Under the pieces are notes generated by a model. It had not been told where the DNA came from. It did no database searches and saw only the letters and a program-made list of their open reading frames with translations. The translations under genes and the position numbers were made by a program. From Aquimarina sp. U1-2 (GTDB lineage: Bacteria > Bacteroidota > Bacteroidia > Flavobacteriales > Flavobacteriaceae), in NCBI RefSeq assembly GCF_017897595.1, contig NZ_JAGKIK010000001.1, positions 496,001 to 560,000 of the forward strand: a stretch of DNA of 64,000 bases. Reading direction: 5' to 3'. Position 1 is the first letter of the stretch, and every line of letters starts with the position of its first letter. Shown in pieces: positions 1 through 9,279 of this stretch.

Positions 1-23
1 ACTTTCCTTTTCAAAGATTACAT

Positions 24-1130
24 TTAGAGCTGATCTATCACCTGGCTCAATCTTTCAGTAATGTCTTGAATATTGCCTACCCCATCAACCCCGAAGTATT
101 TATTTTGCTTTTGATAATATTCTTTTAAAATAGCAGTCTCTTCGTAATATACTTTTATCCGATTTCGAATTACTTTTTCGTCGGCATCATCTGGTCGTCC
201 CGAGGTTTTTCCTCTTTCTAGTAATCGTTGTACCAGTACCTCGTCATCTACTTCTAATGCGACCATCGCACTTACCTCTGATCCTTTTGTTTTCAACAAT
301 GCAGATAAAGCATCTGCCTGTGCTTCAGTTCTTGGGAAACCATCAAAAATAAAGCCATTTGCTTTTGGGTTCTTATCCACTTCAGCATTAAGCATATCTA
401 TAGTAACCTCGTCTGGAACCAACTGCCCTTTATCGATAAACGATTTGGCAAGTGTACCCAATTCGGTAGCATTTTTGATGTTGTATCTAAAAACATCGCC
501 CGTAGAAATGTGAATTAGATCATATTTTTCTTTTAAAACCTCTGCTTGTGTTCCTTTTCCTGCCCCTGGCGGACCAAATAACACCAAATTTGTCATTTTA
601 ATTGATTTTAGTTGATATACATCCGTAAGATTTCGACCCAGACCATTATAATCTAGTCCGTATCCTACAATAAATTTATTAGGAATACTAAGCCCGTAAT
701 AGTCTATCGTAACTTGTTTTTTATACACTTCGTTCTTAAAAAATAAGGTAGCAACTTTAATTTCTTTACAACCTGCATCTTTTAGTGTTTTATGTACCCA
801 TGTTATCGTATTTCCTGTATCCACGATATCTTCGAGTACAACAACAGTTCGGTCTAAAATATTTTGACCTAATCCTATACGTTCATCAATTTCGTTGGTC
901 GTTTGTGTTCCCTGGTAAGATGCTAGTTTCACAAAATTAACTTCACAATCAAACTTAAATCGCTTTAGTATTTCAGAAACAAACATAAAAGCTCCGTTTA
1001 ACACTCCAATAAACACTGGATTTTTATCAAACAAATCAGCATTTAATTGATCTGCAATCGTATCAATAGCGTTTTCGATTGTCTCTTCGGTAATGAAAGG
1101 AACAAATTCTAAATCATGAAGTTTGATCAT
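24..1130 (-). CDS. Fused hypoxanthine phosphoribosyltransferase-adenylate kinase
   Basis: The 368-residue protein joins two purine-salvage enzymes. Residues 1-178 are a hypoxanthine phosphoribosyltransferase domain, with the PRPP-binding stretch VVVLEDIVDTGNTI. Residues 179-368 are a complete adenylate kinase that begins with its own Met (MTNLVLFGPPGAGKGT, P-loop about 186-194) and has a short lid. The two reactions are linked, since IMP/AMP made by salvage can be phosphorylated to ADP. I chose the ATG at 1130 over the upstream in-frame start at 1262 because the protein then begins MIKLHDLEFVPF like its family, and because a good -7 box (1174-1181) lies inside the rejected extension. Such fusions are known in Flavobacteriaceae. 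The gene diverges from purK. Confidence 0.93.
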   Translation of the reverse strand: MIKLHDLEFVPFITEETIENAIDTIADQLNADLFDKNPVFIGVLNGAFMFVSEILKRFKFDCEVNFVKLASYQGTQTTNEIDERIGLGQNILDRTVVVLEDIVDTGNTITWVHKTLKDAGCKEIKVATLFFKNEVYKKQVTIDYYGLSIPNKFIVGYGLDYNGLGRNLTDVYQLKSIKMTNLVLFGPPGAGKGTQAEVLKEKYDLIHISTGDVFRYNIKNATELGTLAKSFIDKGQLVPDEVTIDMLNAEVDKNPKANGFIFDGFPRTEAQADALSALLKTKGSEVSAMVALEVDDEVLVQRLLERGKTSGRPDDADEKVIRNRIKVYYEETAILKEYYQKQNKYFGVDGVGNIQDITERLSQVIDQL

Positions 1131-1173
1131 AATTTTATTACTTACCAGTACAATATTTTTTTGATGAAAACGG

Positions 1174-1181
1174 CAAAGATA
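1174..1181 (-). promoter_or_regulatory. -7 promoter box for the hpt-adk fusion
   Basis: The minus strand reads TATCTTTG, an exact match to the Bacteroidota -7 consensus TAnnTTTG. Transcription would begin about 40 nt before the ATG at 1130. No clear -33 TTG is seen. Confidence 0.45.
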
Positions 1182-1246
1182 GTGATAATAAAAGATTGAC
1201 TCTATGATTTGCTTCGTATTCTTATGGTTATTCTTTCTGAAAAAAT

Positions 1247-1254
1247 TATTTTTG
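1247..1254 (+). promoter_or_regulatory. -7 promoter box for purK
   Basis: TATTTTTG matches TAnnTTTG, about 32 nt before the purK ATG. A -33 TTG at the usual distance is not obvious, and the stretch is T-rich, so this may be chance. Confidence 0.35.
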
Positions 1255-1286
1255 TTTTTCATTAAAGTAAATACGAAATCCCTGCA

Positions 1287-2444
1287 ATGACAAATTTTTT
1301 CTCGTCCGATTTTAAATTAGGAATATTGGGAGGTGGTCAACTAGGTAAGATGATGTTGTACGATACCAGAAAATATGACATTCAAACGCACGTTCTTGAT
1401 CCGAATCCTGAAGCACCTTGTAAAATAGCCTGTGATCACTTTCAGCAAGGTAGTTTAATGGATTATGAAACGGTCTACAATTTTGGTAAAAAGGTCGACG
1501 TGCTAACTTTTGAAATTGAGACCGTAAACACGAAGGCGCTGGCAAAACTAGAGAGAGAAGGAAAAACAATATATCCAAGTTCGAAAACTTTAGAAATTAT
1601 ACAGAACAAAGGAAATCAAAAACTTTTTTATCAAGACCACCATATCCCTACGGCAAAATTTAGAAGATTTTCAAATAAAGCACACCTCACAGAAGGCATT
1701 ACCGATTATCGCATCAAGCTCCCCTTTGTATGGAAAAGTACTCAAGGAGGGTACGATGGTAAAGGAGTATCGGTTGTTAAAACAGGGGCAGACGTAGCAA
1801 AACTACCTGATGTCGAATGTATAGCTGAAGAAATGATTGATTTCAAAAATGAATTGGCAGTTATTGTTGTTCGTAGTGTAAGTGGTGAAATCAAAACATA
1901 TCCTGTGGTAGAAATGGAGTTTCACCCAGTAGCAAATCAAGTAGAGTATGTCATATGTCCTGCTCGAATAAGCGATAAGATTGCATCAAAAGCCATAGAA
2001 GTTGCCAAGAAAGTTTCAAAAAAATTCGAACATGTAGGGGTGCTGGCTGTAGAAATGTTTCAAACCAAAGATGATGAAATTTTGGTAAATGAAGTTGCTC
2101 CCAGACCACATAATAGTGGTCACTACAGTATAGAAGCCAGTTATACGAATCAGTTCGAACAACACATACGCGCGATATTAGATTTACCTTTAGGAGCTAC
2201 CGAAAGTAAGGTAGGTGGTATCATGGTAAACCTGGTTGGTGCCGAAGGTTATAACGGTGATGTATTGTATAAAAACATAGATAAGATTATGAAGCTTCCT
2301 GGTGTAACTCCACATATTTATGGCAAAAAACATACACGTCCGTTCAGGAAGATGGGGCATGTTACTATAGTACATAAACAAATTGACGAAGCGCGTAAAA
2401 TTGCAGAACAAGTCAAAAACACTATTAAAGTAGTATGTAAGTAG
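1287..2444 (+). CDS. purK: N5-carboxyaminoimidazole ribonucleotide synthase
   Basis: PurK uses ATP and bicarbonate to carboxylate aminoimidazole ribonucleotide to N5-CAIR in purine synthesis. The 385-residue length is usual for the family. The N-terminal dinucleotide-type glycine loop LGILGGGQLGKMM is at about 11-23. The ATP-grasp core carries WKSTQGGYDGKGV at about 149-161 and the late metal/phosphate-binding run EMFQTKDDEILVNEVAPRPHNSGH. It is followed 131 bp downstream by purE, whose product takes the PurK product directly, so the two are probably co-transcribed. Cytoplasmic. Confidence 0.96.
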   Translation: MTNFFSSDFKLGILGGGQLGKMMLYDTRKYDIQTHVLDPNPEAPCKIACDHFQQGSLMDYETVYNFGKKVDVLTFEIETVNTKALAKLEREGKTIYPSSKTLEIIQNKGNQKLFYQDHHIPTAKFRRFSNKAHLTEGITDYRIKLPFVWKSTQGGYDGKGVSVVKTGADVAKLPDVECIAEEMIDFKNELAVIVVRSVSGEIKTYPVVEMEFHPVANQVEYVICPARISDKIASKAIEVAKKVSKKFEHVGVLAVEMFQTKDDEILVNEVAPRPHNSGHYSIEASYTNQFEQHIRAILDLPLGATESKVGGIMVNLVGAEGYNGDVLYKNIDKIMKLPGVTPHIYGKKHTRPFRKMGHVTIVHKQIDEARKIAEQVKNTIKVVCK

Positions 2445-2575
2445 CTTTTTTTATGGAAAAAACAACCTATGAATATAGAGTGAAATATACAAATGCACTA
2501 GAGCGGGCTTGAGAATAGGATTAGCTTATCAATCAAAGTATCGTTTTAAAGTAGCAATACTAAACACAATAATAT

Positions 2576-3061
2576 ATGAGTAAAGTAGGAGTAATAATGG
2601 GTAGTACTAGTGATATGCCTGTAATGGAAAAAGCGATAGAAGTATTGCAAGGGTTCGATATTGAAGTCGAGGTAGATATCGTTTCTGCACATCGAACTCC
2701 CGAAAAGTTATTCGACTATGCCAAAAATGCGCATAAGAGAGGTATTACAGCTATAATTGCAGGTGCTGGAGGTGCGGCACACTTACCTGGGATGGTAGCA
2801 TCATTATCACCCTTACCAGTAATAGGTGTACCGGTTAAATCACGAAATTCTATCGACGGCTGGGACTCAGTACTTTCGATCCTTCAAATGCCCGGCGGAG
2901 TTCCAGTGGCTACCGTAGCATTAGACGGAGCGTTAAATGCCGGAATACTGGCAGCTCAAATCATTGGTGCAAGTGATTCATGCGTTTTGGATAAAGTCAT
3001 CGTATATAAAGAAGGGCTTAAGCAAAAAGTTATAGAAGGCGCCAAAACTATTACACAATAA
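2576..3061 (+). CDS. purE: N5-carboxyaminoimidazole ribonucleotide mutase
   Basis: PurE converts N5-CAIR to CAIR. The 161-residue protein has all three family signatures: MGSTSDMP at residues 8-15, VSAHRTPE near 41-48 with the catalytic His, and the glycine-rich AGAGGAAHLPGM near 61-72. This is the class I bacterial/plant type that works with PurK, consistent with purK immediately upstream. The protein is cytoplasmic and forms octamers in known members. A hairpin terminator follows the gene. Confidence 0.97.
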   Translation: MSKVGVIMGSTSDMPVMEKAIEVLQGFDIEVEVDIVSAHRTPEKLFDYAKNAHKRGITAIIAGAGGAAHLPGMVASLSPLPVIGVPVKSRNSIDGWDSVLSILQMPGGVPVATVALDGALNAGILAAQIIGASDSCVLDKVIVYKEGLKQKVIEGAKTITQ

Positions 3062-3109
3062 TCAAGAGTGAAGATTACATTTTAGTAGTTAAATCCATGA
3101 TAACAAAAA

Positions 3110-3131
3110 AGAGTCACCTTTCGGTGACTCT
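3110..3131 (+). terminator. Hairpin terminator after purE
   Basis: A perfect 9-bp stem, AGAGTCACC pairing with GGTGACTCT, closes a TTTC loop. The left side is preceded by an A-run, so in the minus direction it is a classic stem plus U-run. On the plus strand the following T-run is poor. It sits about 50 bp after purE with no minus-strand gene nearby. Confidence 0.55.
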
Positions 3132-3201
3132 CTAAATATCAGGTCTTACAGAAGAATATAACAATATTTATTAACCAACTTAAATATATTACACAAAAAA
3201 T

Positions 3202-3255
3202 TCAAAGTAAGACCATACTCTTAAAACCTATAACAAAGGTAAAACCTTACTTTGA
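3202..3255. repeat. 10-bp inverted repeat in the purE-M3 peptidase gap
   Basis: TCAAAGTAAG at 3202-3211 is perfectly complementary to CTTACTTTGA at 3246-3255. Between them lies a nested AAGGT-AAA-ACCTT and a minus-strand box TACCTTTG that fits the -7 consensus. The whole 3132-3583 gap is very AT-rich, with no reading frame that looks coding. Function unknown. Confidence 0.4.
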
Positions 3256-3527
3256 TTACACAATACATGTAACACTATTTTTATTAACAATTTCGATGAA
3301 AAGCTCATATTTTCGATAAAATGTTTATTTTCTGCATTTTACACTATGATTTTTGCTGAAAAAAATTTAATTAACAGGGTTGTTAACAAAAAATTACATG
3401 TTTTTAACAAAAAAAGAAGGAGTTATTATCATTTTGCTTTGCATATCTTTGGATTTTCTACCAAACGGGTTTAAACCAATTCACCTAAAAAGAAATAAAC
3501 ATCATCAAAAACGAAATAAAGATGTTT

Positions 3528-3535
3528 TAAATTTG
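3528..3535 (+). promoter_or_regulatory. -7 promoter box for the M3 peptidase gene
   Basis: TAAATTTG fits TAnnTTTG and lies 48 nt before the ATG at 3584. No convincing -33 TTG. Confidence 0.4.
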
Positions 3536-3583
3536 CATATAGTGTAGAACTCGAAATTCATTAATTAAGATTTTTAATAAAAC

Positions 3584-5605
3584 ATGAGCAATCCATTACT
3601 TAAACCCTTTGATATAGCACCTTTTTCACAAATCGAATCAGCACATTTTTTACCGGCAATAAAAAATGGTATTGCTATTGCCAACAAAGAAATAGATCAA
3701 ATCGTTTCTAATCCTGATGCACCTTCATTTTCAAATACTATAGAAGCATTAGAATATAGCGGAGAATTATTAGGCAGGGTAACCAGCGTATTTTTCAATT
3801 TGAATAGTGCAGAAACCAACGATGAAATTCAAAAGATAGCTCAAGAAGCTTCCCCGCTATTGTCTGAATTCAGTAATGATATTGCGCTTAATTTTGACCT
3901 ATTTAAACGAATAGAAGCCGTTTACCAGCATAGAGAAGAACTTCAGCTTAGTCCAGAACAGCGTACATTACTTACCAAAAGATATAGATCATTCTCGAGA
4001 AACGGTGCTAATCTTCCGGAAGATAAAAAAAGTGAGCTTAGGGCAATTGACAAAGAACTTTCAAAATTAAGCCTCAATTTTGGCGAAAATATATTGGCAG
4101 AAACGAATGCTTTCGAAATGCTGCTTACCAATGAAAACGATCTTGATGGCCTACCCGAAGGAGCTAAAGAAGCGGCAAAGGCGATGGCAAACACCAGAAA
4201 TAAAAAAGGCTGGCTATTTACACTAGATTATCCCAGTTTTATCCCTTTTGTTACCTATGCCAACAATAGAGCACTCAGAAAAAAAATGTTACTTGCCTTT
4301 GGCGCCAAAGGATTTCATAATGACGAGTTGGATAATCAAGAGCATGTTTTGAAAATTGCAAACCTTCGTCACCAAAGAGCCCTAATTTTGGGATATGCAT
4401 CGCATGCACATTATATATTGGAAGAAAGAATGGCCGAAACACCAGACAAGGTGTTTTCTTTTCTAAATGAAATTTTACAAAAAGCAAAACCCGCAGCAGA
4501 GAGGGAGTTTAAGCAATTAGAAAAGTTCGCAAAAGAGTTAGACGGTATAGATCGTCTCGAAAAATGGGATGGAGCGTACTATACCGAAAAATTAAAACAA
4601 AAATTGTTCGATCTTGATGATGAAAAGTTAAAACCATACTTCAAACTAGAAAATGTAATTTATGGCGTTTTTGAAGTAGCACACAAGCTTTTTGGACTTC
4701 AATTTAGAGAAACTGATCAAGTAGACACCTATCATGAAGAAGTAAAAACGTATGAAGTTACCAATGCGAAAGGAAATTTTGTAGCGCTATTGTATGCAGA
4801 TTTTCATCCTAGGCCGGGTAAACGTAATGGTGCCTGGATGACTTCATATAAAACTCAAATGAAAAAAGAAAGTCATGATATTCGTCCGCACGTATCTATC
4901 GTTTGTAATTTTACAAAACCGACTCCTAGTAAGCCTTCACTTTTAACGTTTAACGAAGTCACTACGTTATTTCACGAATTTGGTCATGCCTTACACGGTA
5001 TGCTAGCAAATACAACCTACCCTGGCCTATCTGGAACAAGTGTATACTGGGACTTTGTAGAACTACCTAGCCAAATTCTTGAAAACTGGTGTTATGAAAA
5101 AGAAGCACTCGAACTTTTTGCCAAACACTATAAAACAGGAGAAACCATACCGATGGAGCTGATTGAAAAAATTAAAGAATCAGCAACTTTTATGGAGGGT
5201 ATGGCGACACTACGTCAATTAAGTTTTGGTTTATTAGACATGGGATGGCACGCGAAAGATCCTAGTTCTATTACCGATGTGAAAACATATGAGAAAACAA
5301 TATTTAAAGAAACTTTGCTATTTCCTGACATTGAAGAAAATTGTATGAGTACTTCATTCGCACATATTTTTCAAGGGGGGTACTCTGCTGGGTACTATTC
5401 TTATAAATGGGCTGAAGTATTGGATGCTGATGCTTTTGAATATTTCAAAGAAAATGGAATTTTCAGCAAAAAAATAGCTCAAAAGTTTAGAGATCATGTT
5501 TTATCAAAAGGGGGTACCGAAAATCCTATGACCTTGTATAAACGCTTCAGAGGTAAAGAGCCAAAGCCAGAAGCCCTTTTAAAACGCGCCGGACTTATAA
5601 AATAA
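3584..5605 (+). CDS. M3 family oligopeptidase (Dcp/PrlC-like)
   Basis: This zinc metallopeptidase of 673 residues has the length and layout of bacterial peptidyl-dipeptidase Dcp and oligopeptidase A. The zinc site is HEFGH at residues 464-468, in TLFHEFGHALHGML. The third ligand is the Glu of WDFVELPSQILENW about 25 residues later. The C-terminal substrate-cleft motif with FQGGYSAGYYSYKWAEVLDAD is intact. There is no signal peptide (the start is MSNPLLKPFDIAPF), so a cytosolic role in trimming short peptides is expected. I cannot separate Dcp from PrlC by sequence alone. It stands alone between two gaps. Confidence 0.93.
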   Translation: MSNPLLKPFDIAPFSQIESAHFLPAIKNGIAIANKEIDQIVSNPDAPSFSNTIEALEYSGELLGRVTSVFFNLNSAETNDEIQKIAQEASPLLSEFSNDIALNFDLFKRIEAVYQHREELQLSPEQRTLLTKRYRSFSRNGANLPEDKKSELRAIDKELSKLSLNFGENILAETNAFEMLLTNENDLDGLPEGAKEAAKAMANTRNKKGWLFTLDYPSFIPFVTYANNRALRKKMLLAFGAKGFHNDELDNQEHVLKIANLRHQRALILGYASHAHYILEERMAETPDKVFSFLNEILQKAKPAAEREFKQLEKFAKELDGIDRLEKWDGAYYTEKLKQKLFDLDDEKLKPYFKLENVIYGVFEVAHKLFGLQFRETDQVDTYHEEVKTYEVTNAKGNFVALLYADFHPRPGKRNGAWMTSYKTQMKKESHDIRPHVSIVCNFTKPTPSKPSLLTFNEVTTLFHEFGHALHGMLANTTYPGLSGTSVYWDFVELPSQILENWCYEKEALELFAKHYKTGETIPMELIEKIKESATFMEGMATLRQLSFGLLDMGWHAKDPSSITDVKTYEKTIFKETLLFPDIEENCMSTSFAHIFQGGYSAGYYSYKWAEVLDADAFEYFKENGIFSKKIAQKFRDHVLSKGGTENPMTLYKRFRGKEPKPEALLKRAGLIK

Positions 5606-5657
5606 CGCCAAGTTATGGTGTATTGATTTTTATTTCAGGCTTTTAAGAAAAAAAATA

Positions 5658-5841
5658 CGAATATCCGTAATTTAATCTAAACGATTTGCGTTGAGCTGAA
5701 TACTGAAACGAGTTCAGCACAGGCTCGTTTCAGCTTCTAATCTCAATGTATTGATAATGAACGTAATGAGATCCTGAAATGAATTCAGGATGACTTCTCA
5801 GTTAAATTTTAGGTATAATAACGGATAATCAATAAAAAAAA
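5658..5841. repeat. Miniature dispersed repeat, family 1, copy A
   Basis: About 184 bp that recurs in reverse orientation at about 40866-41025. Its ends are imperfect inverted repeats (AATATCCGTAAT at the left, ATAACGGATAAT at the right) flanked by A-runs. The interior contains two hairpins, one around CTCGTTTCAGC and one ATCCTGAAATGAATTCAGGAT-like. No reading frame. This is the structure of a MITE-like element. It fills most of the 377-bp gap before the M28 gene and could double as a terminator region. Confidence 0.7.
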
Positions 5842-5982
5842 TTAGAGGTCAGTAGCAAGCTACCTCACCGTGATGATAAGTTCTCGACGCTGCCCAAACA
5901 GATAGTAAGTTTAACCCGCTTTATGCATTAGAAAATCTATTACCAAATTCTAATACATAACCCGGGTTAAGTCAAATTTATA

Positions 5983-8514
5983 TTATTTGATTACTATTCT
6001 TTCTACTACCGATACTTCACCTTCCGTTTGTAGCTTTAAAAGATAAATCCCTGGTGTTAATTTTAGCTTTTTTGCAGAATAGGTTTGTGTTCCCGACTGT
6101 AAAGACAACTGAGTAATTTTTGCTCCTGCAATAGAATAAATCGAAGCTTTTATATCCTTTATACTATCCTGTCCTATTTGTATCGTAAAATTATCTTTTG
6201 TAGGGTTTGGGTTGATAACCACCGAAGATAATATTCCTTCGGGCTCATCTCCTAAGTTGCGAGAAACTGCCGTTTGATACGCGTTAGCACCTCTCAAAGT
6301 AGCTTGCCCACAGGATCCTTCGTGGATTTTTATATTAGAAAAGGTCGATGTATTGCCACTCCCTGCATCATTATCGTTAATAAATACCAAACGATCCATA
6401 GCACCCGTGTAAAAACTTCCTACAGGAATGCGGTATCGTGCAGTCCCACTAGAATAGGTATCATAATTGGTTATTCCATAATTTTGTGTGCCATGAATCT
6501 TGAAATATTGTTCAGCAGTTAGAATATTGTCATTTTCAAACCCTATTCCGTGGATTTCACCTTGTGCATTACTATTAAAATCAAATTCTAAAATTGTAGC
6601 AGCGGTAACGGTATAATTAAGCACTATATATTTCCAGGTGTTGTTTTGCAATGATAATCTATCACCTTCACTACTTACCAAATAACTACCTTCAGCATCT
6701 TGATTTGAAAATGAGGTAATGGTGGCGTCATTAAAATTTATTGTAGTACAATTATCAGGATCAGGATCTACACTGGATTCACCAATATGTATGTCGTCGA
6801 TAGCCATATCCCCTTGCCAACTACTACCTGTAATAGCATTAAAACGAAACTGTATAGTCGAGCCAACATATGTATTTAAATTGATCCTTGCTTGGTTCCA
6901 ACGGTCACCTTGCGCACCCGATTTATTAAAGATTGAAACCCAAGAAGAACCATTATCGGTACTAATTGCTAAAGATAAAGTTCCTATGGCGCTTCCTTGC
7001 ATATGATACTTAAAATTTATTGAGGCCGTAGTCAATCTGCTCAAATCAAAACAAGGAGAATTAAGTATTGCACTTTTATTTGGAAAACCACTGCCATTAC
7101 CAGAGGCTTCTACATAAATATAAGACGAGCCCTGAGAAGCACTATTGGGTCCGGTACCATTCGACGGAGTACCGCCGGTATTCATGATCCAGTTGATATC
7201 ATCGGTAGTAGATTGTTTCCATCTTCCTATAGATTCTTCAAATCCCTGTTGATCAGGAAATGCAGTGATTAGAGTGCTACAGTCCTCCCCACCGGGACCT
7301 CCTGTTGCTGTTCCGTTAGAAATTTCTATGATATATTCTAGCGCTAACTTGGCAAATTTTGCGGCATGGGTAGCATCAGGTGTAGGTGAGCGATCAAATG
7401 TATCCCTGGTTGTATGGATATTAGGATTACTTTCATTAAACCTTGCTTCAAACGGAAAGGCAACATCATATCCTTGCTGTGCCCAACTGTAATGATCAGA
7501 ACACCCGTAGTTACATTGTGAGGTGCCATATGTTATTTGATGTGTACCTGATGCATTATAATGATTCATTAATAAAATTAGAAAGTCGTTGAGTGCGTCG
7601 TCATTATACGAATCTGTAGAAACATAAACATCGTTTGTCGATCCTTTGTAATTTGTCATATCCAATTGCATATAACTGATCACATTTACATTTCGTCTTT
7701 TATAATCTTCTGCAATTTCTTTTGAACCTCGTAATCCAACCTCTTCTGCAGCAAAAGCCATAAATTCTACAGTACGTTTCGGTTTAAAATTCATCGTAAA
7801 CAACACTCTAGCTGCCTCTGTTATGGTAGCAATACCCGATGCATTATCATCGGCTCCCGGTGCATTAGTCGTATTATTATTTCTAGCTGTAGAATCAATA
7901 TGACCACCAATAATAACAAACTCGTCGGGATCTTCTGTCCCTGTAATAGTCATTACTACCGAAGGCATTGAAGTACTGGTGTGATTTACAATTCTTACCG
8001 AAACATCGCTACGATTACTTGCAAGACTTTCCCATTTGGTTTTTAAATCCAATACAGCACGTCTAGCGCTAGCTGTTGTATGATATCGGGTTCCGTAATC
8101 TTCTAACTCTTGGATTTGATTCGCAATATTAAAATTATTCACAAGATCCAGGCTTTGTCTTACCAAAGCATCCTGGGTAATTGAAAATACGGCTTGTCGT
8201 TTTTGTACAGATTGCTTATGAATTGCAGTAATCGAAGCGATAGCATTTTTTTCTGAAGTTTCGTAAATAAACCCTGGACCGTGTACTAAAACCTTATGAT
8301 GTAATTCTTCGGCGGCATTCGGACTTAGTAAAACAGCACTATACGCTCCTTTCGAACTAATTATCTTGATATCTTCTGGATGATTGATTTTTAATCCCTG
8401 AGCATCTCTGGTTTGCATAGTTGCGAAGAAGTGTTTTGTTGGTGATTGTGCGAAGCCTTTGCTCAAAAACAAGCACAAGCAAGTCATGTAGATGATTAAA
8501 ATACTATTTTTCAT
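5983..8514 (-). CDS. Secreted M28 family peptidase with T9SS sorting domain
   Basis: An 843-residue exported aminopeptidase. Order: signal peptide (about 1-22, ending AFAQ-like GFAQ), a propeptide-like region to about 110, then an M28 catalytic domain. Zinc-binding residues include H205 and D207 in GGHIDS, the DD of GADDNASG near 222-223, and the EE of AFAAEEVGLRGS. A MAM/jelly-roll-like domain follows (about 420-580), then a second beta domain (about 590-735). The C-terminal 80 residues are a type A T9SS sorting domain (NPNPTKDNF at its start, IYLLKLQTEG and ERIVIK at its end). It should be carried across the outer membrane by T9SS and released or anchored after removal of the tail. Transcribed alone, diverging from the GbsR-like gene. 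Confidence 0.92.
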   Translation of the reverse strand: MKNSILIIYMTCLCLFLSKGFAQSPTKHFFATMQTRDAQGLKINHPEDIKIISSKGAYSAVLLSPNAAEELHHKVLVHGPGFIYETSEKNAIASITAIHKQSVQKRQAVFSITQDALVRQSLDLVNNFNIANQIQELEDYGTRYHTTASARRAVLDLKTKWESLASNRSDVSVRIVNHTSTSMPSVVMTITGTEDPDEFVIIGGHIDSTARNNNTTNAPGADDNASGIATITEAARVLFTMNFKPKRTVEFMAFAAEEVGLRGSKEIAEDYKRRNVNVISYMQLDMTNYKGSTNDVYVSTDSYNDDALNDFLILLMNHYNASGTHQITYGTSQCNYGCSDHYSWAQQGYDVAFPFEARFNESNPNIHTTRDTFDRSPTPDATHAAKFAKLALEYIIEISNGTATGGPGGEDCSTLITAFPDQQGFEESIGRWKQSTTDDINWIMNTGGTPSNGTGPNSASQGSSYIYVEASGNGSGFPNKSAILNSPCFDLSRLTTASINFKYHMQGSAIGTLSLAISTDNGSSWVSIFNKSGAQGDRWNQARINLNTYVGSTIQFRFNAITGSSWQGDMAIDDIHIGESSVDPDPDNCTTINFNDATITSFSNQDAEGSYLVSSEGDRLSLQNNTWKYIVLNYTVTAATILEFDFNSNAQGEIHGIGFENDNILTAEQYFKIHGTQNYGITNYDTYSSGTARYRIPVGSFYTGAMDRLVFINDNDAGSGNTSTFSNIKIHEGSCGQATLRGANAYQTAVSRNLGDEPEGILSSVVINPNPTKDNFTIQIGQDSIKDIKASIYSIAGAKITQLSLQSGTQTYSAKKLKLTPGIYLLKLQTEGEVSVVERIVIK

Positions 8515-8616
8515 AATTTATAAGTTTGTGTTAGAAGATTAACTTACATAAAATCAACGTCTAACCAAAATGGCTTCTCCACAAAATATTAACTGTATAC
8601 ACCTCTTTTTATAATA

Positions 8617-8719
8617 AGTAAACTACCCCGGCGCAAGTCCACATGGCATACCTGGAAAATAATTTTTTAATCTTGAAGTAAGCCTTTGGGGTATTATACC
8701 CTTTGACAGTACCAATAAA
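8617..8719 (+). repeat. Dispersed repeat, family 2, copy 1
   Basis: About 103 bp starting AGTAAACTACC and ending GACAGTACCAATAAA. A second copy lies in reverse at 21354-21455, about three quarters identical by eye and best conserved at the two ends. No coding frame. Its right end abuts the large palindrome before the GbsR-like gene. Confidence 0.65.
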
Positions 8720-8760
8720 TTATTTTAAACTTTCAAAATATTTTGAAAGTTTAAAATAAT
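8719..8760. promoter_or_regulatory. Perfect 42-bp palindrome, probable operator of the GbsR-like regulator
   Basis: The 21 bases at 8719-8739 are the exact reverse complement of 8740-8760. The core is AAACTTTCAAAA over TTTTGAAAGTTT. It overlaps a plausible -33 TTG (8743-8745) set 18 bp before the -7 box at 8764, so a bound protein would block the promoter. A degenerate copy with the same TTTCA-N8-TGAAA spacing lies before the next gene (9416-9433). Autoregulation by the adjacent regulator is inferred. Confidence 0.75.
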
Positions 8761-8763
8761 TTG

Positions 8764-8771
8764 TATATTTG
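8764..8771 (+). promoter_or_regulatory. -7 box; transcript probably leaderless
   Basis: TATATTTG fits TAnnTTTG and ends only 4 nt before the ATG at 8776. The start of transcription would then fall on or next to the start codon, giving a leaderless message. Confidence 0.55.
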
Positions 8772-8775
8772 AAAC

Positions 8776-9279
8776 ATGAATTACGATGAAGCAAAAAATA
8801 AATTTATCTCTACCTGGGGAGCATTAGGCACATTATGGGGAATTAATAAGGCCATGGCTCAAATACATGCCTTGTTAATGATATCACCAGAACCACTTTC
8901 TATGGAAGATATTATGGAAGAATTACAAATTTCAAGAGGAAATACGAGTATGAACTTGCGCCAACTAATGGACTGGGGAATCGTTTTTAAAGAAAATAAG
9001 ATGGGTGAGCGTAAAGAGTTCTTTACTTCAGAAAAAAATGTTCAAGAACTTGCCAGACAAATTGCAAAAGAAAGAAGTCGTAGAGAATTACAACCTACCA
9101 TTAAAGTGTTGAACGATGTATCAAATATTGAAGAAGATGGTACTGCAAAAACTAAAGAACTCATACAACAAACAAAAGCTTTGCATGAGATGGCCAATAA
9201 TTTAGATATTATGATGAATAAAGTTATAGGTCAAGAAAATAATTGGATTACAAAAGCTTTGGTTAAATTGATTAAATAA
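8776..9279 (+). CDS. GbsR/MarR-family winged-helix regulator
   Basis: A 167-residue DNA-binding protein of the GbsR branch of the MarR group. The N-terminal part has the family opening FISTWGALGTLWGINKAMAQIHALL. The winged helix-turn-helix follows at about 45-100 (PLSMEDIMEELQISRGNTSMNLRQLMDWGIV, then KMGERKEFF as the wing). The C-terminal half is helical, charged and likely a dimerisation coil. Related Bacteroidota regulators have few characterised ligands. Its gene sits behind a perfect palindrome, and the following genes behind a similar imperfect one, so it probably represses both itself and the 9450-11230 genes. Confidence 0.88.
   Translation: MNYDEAKNKFISTWGALGTLWGINKAMAQIHALLMISPEPLSMEDIMEELQISRGNTSMNLRQLMDWGIVFKENKMGERKEFFTSEKNVQELARQIAKERSRRELQPTIKVLNDVSNIEEDGTAKTKELIQQTKALHEMANNLDIMMNKVIGQENNWITKALVKLIK

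Noticed and set aside
1131-1262. N-terminal extension of the hpt-adk fusion (44 extra codons)
   Set aside because: It lacks similarity to the family, is AT-rich and contains a -7 promoter box.
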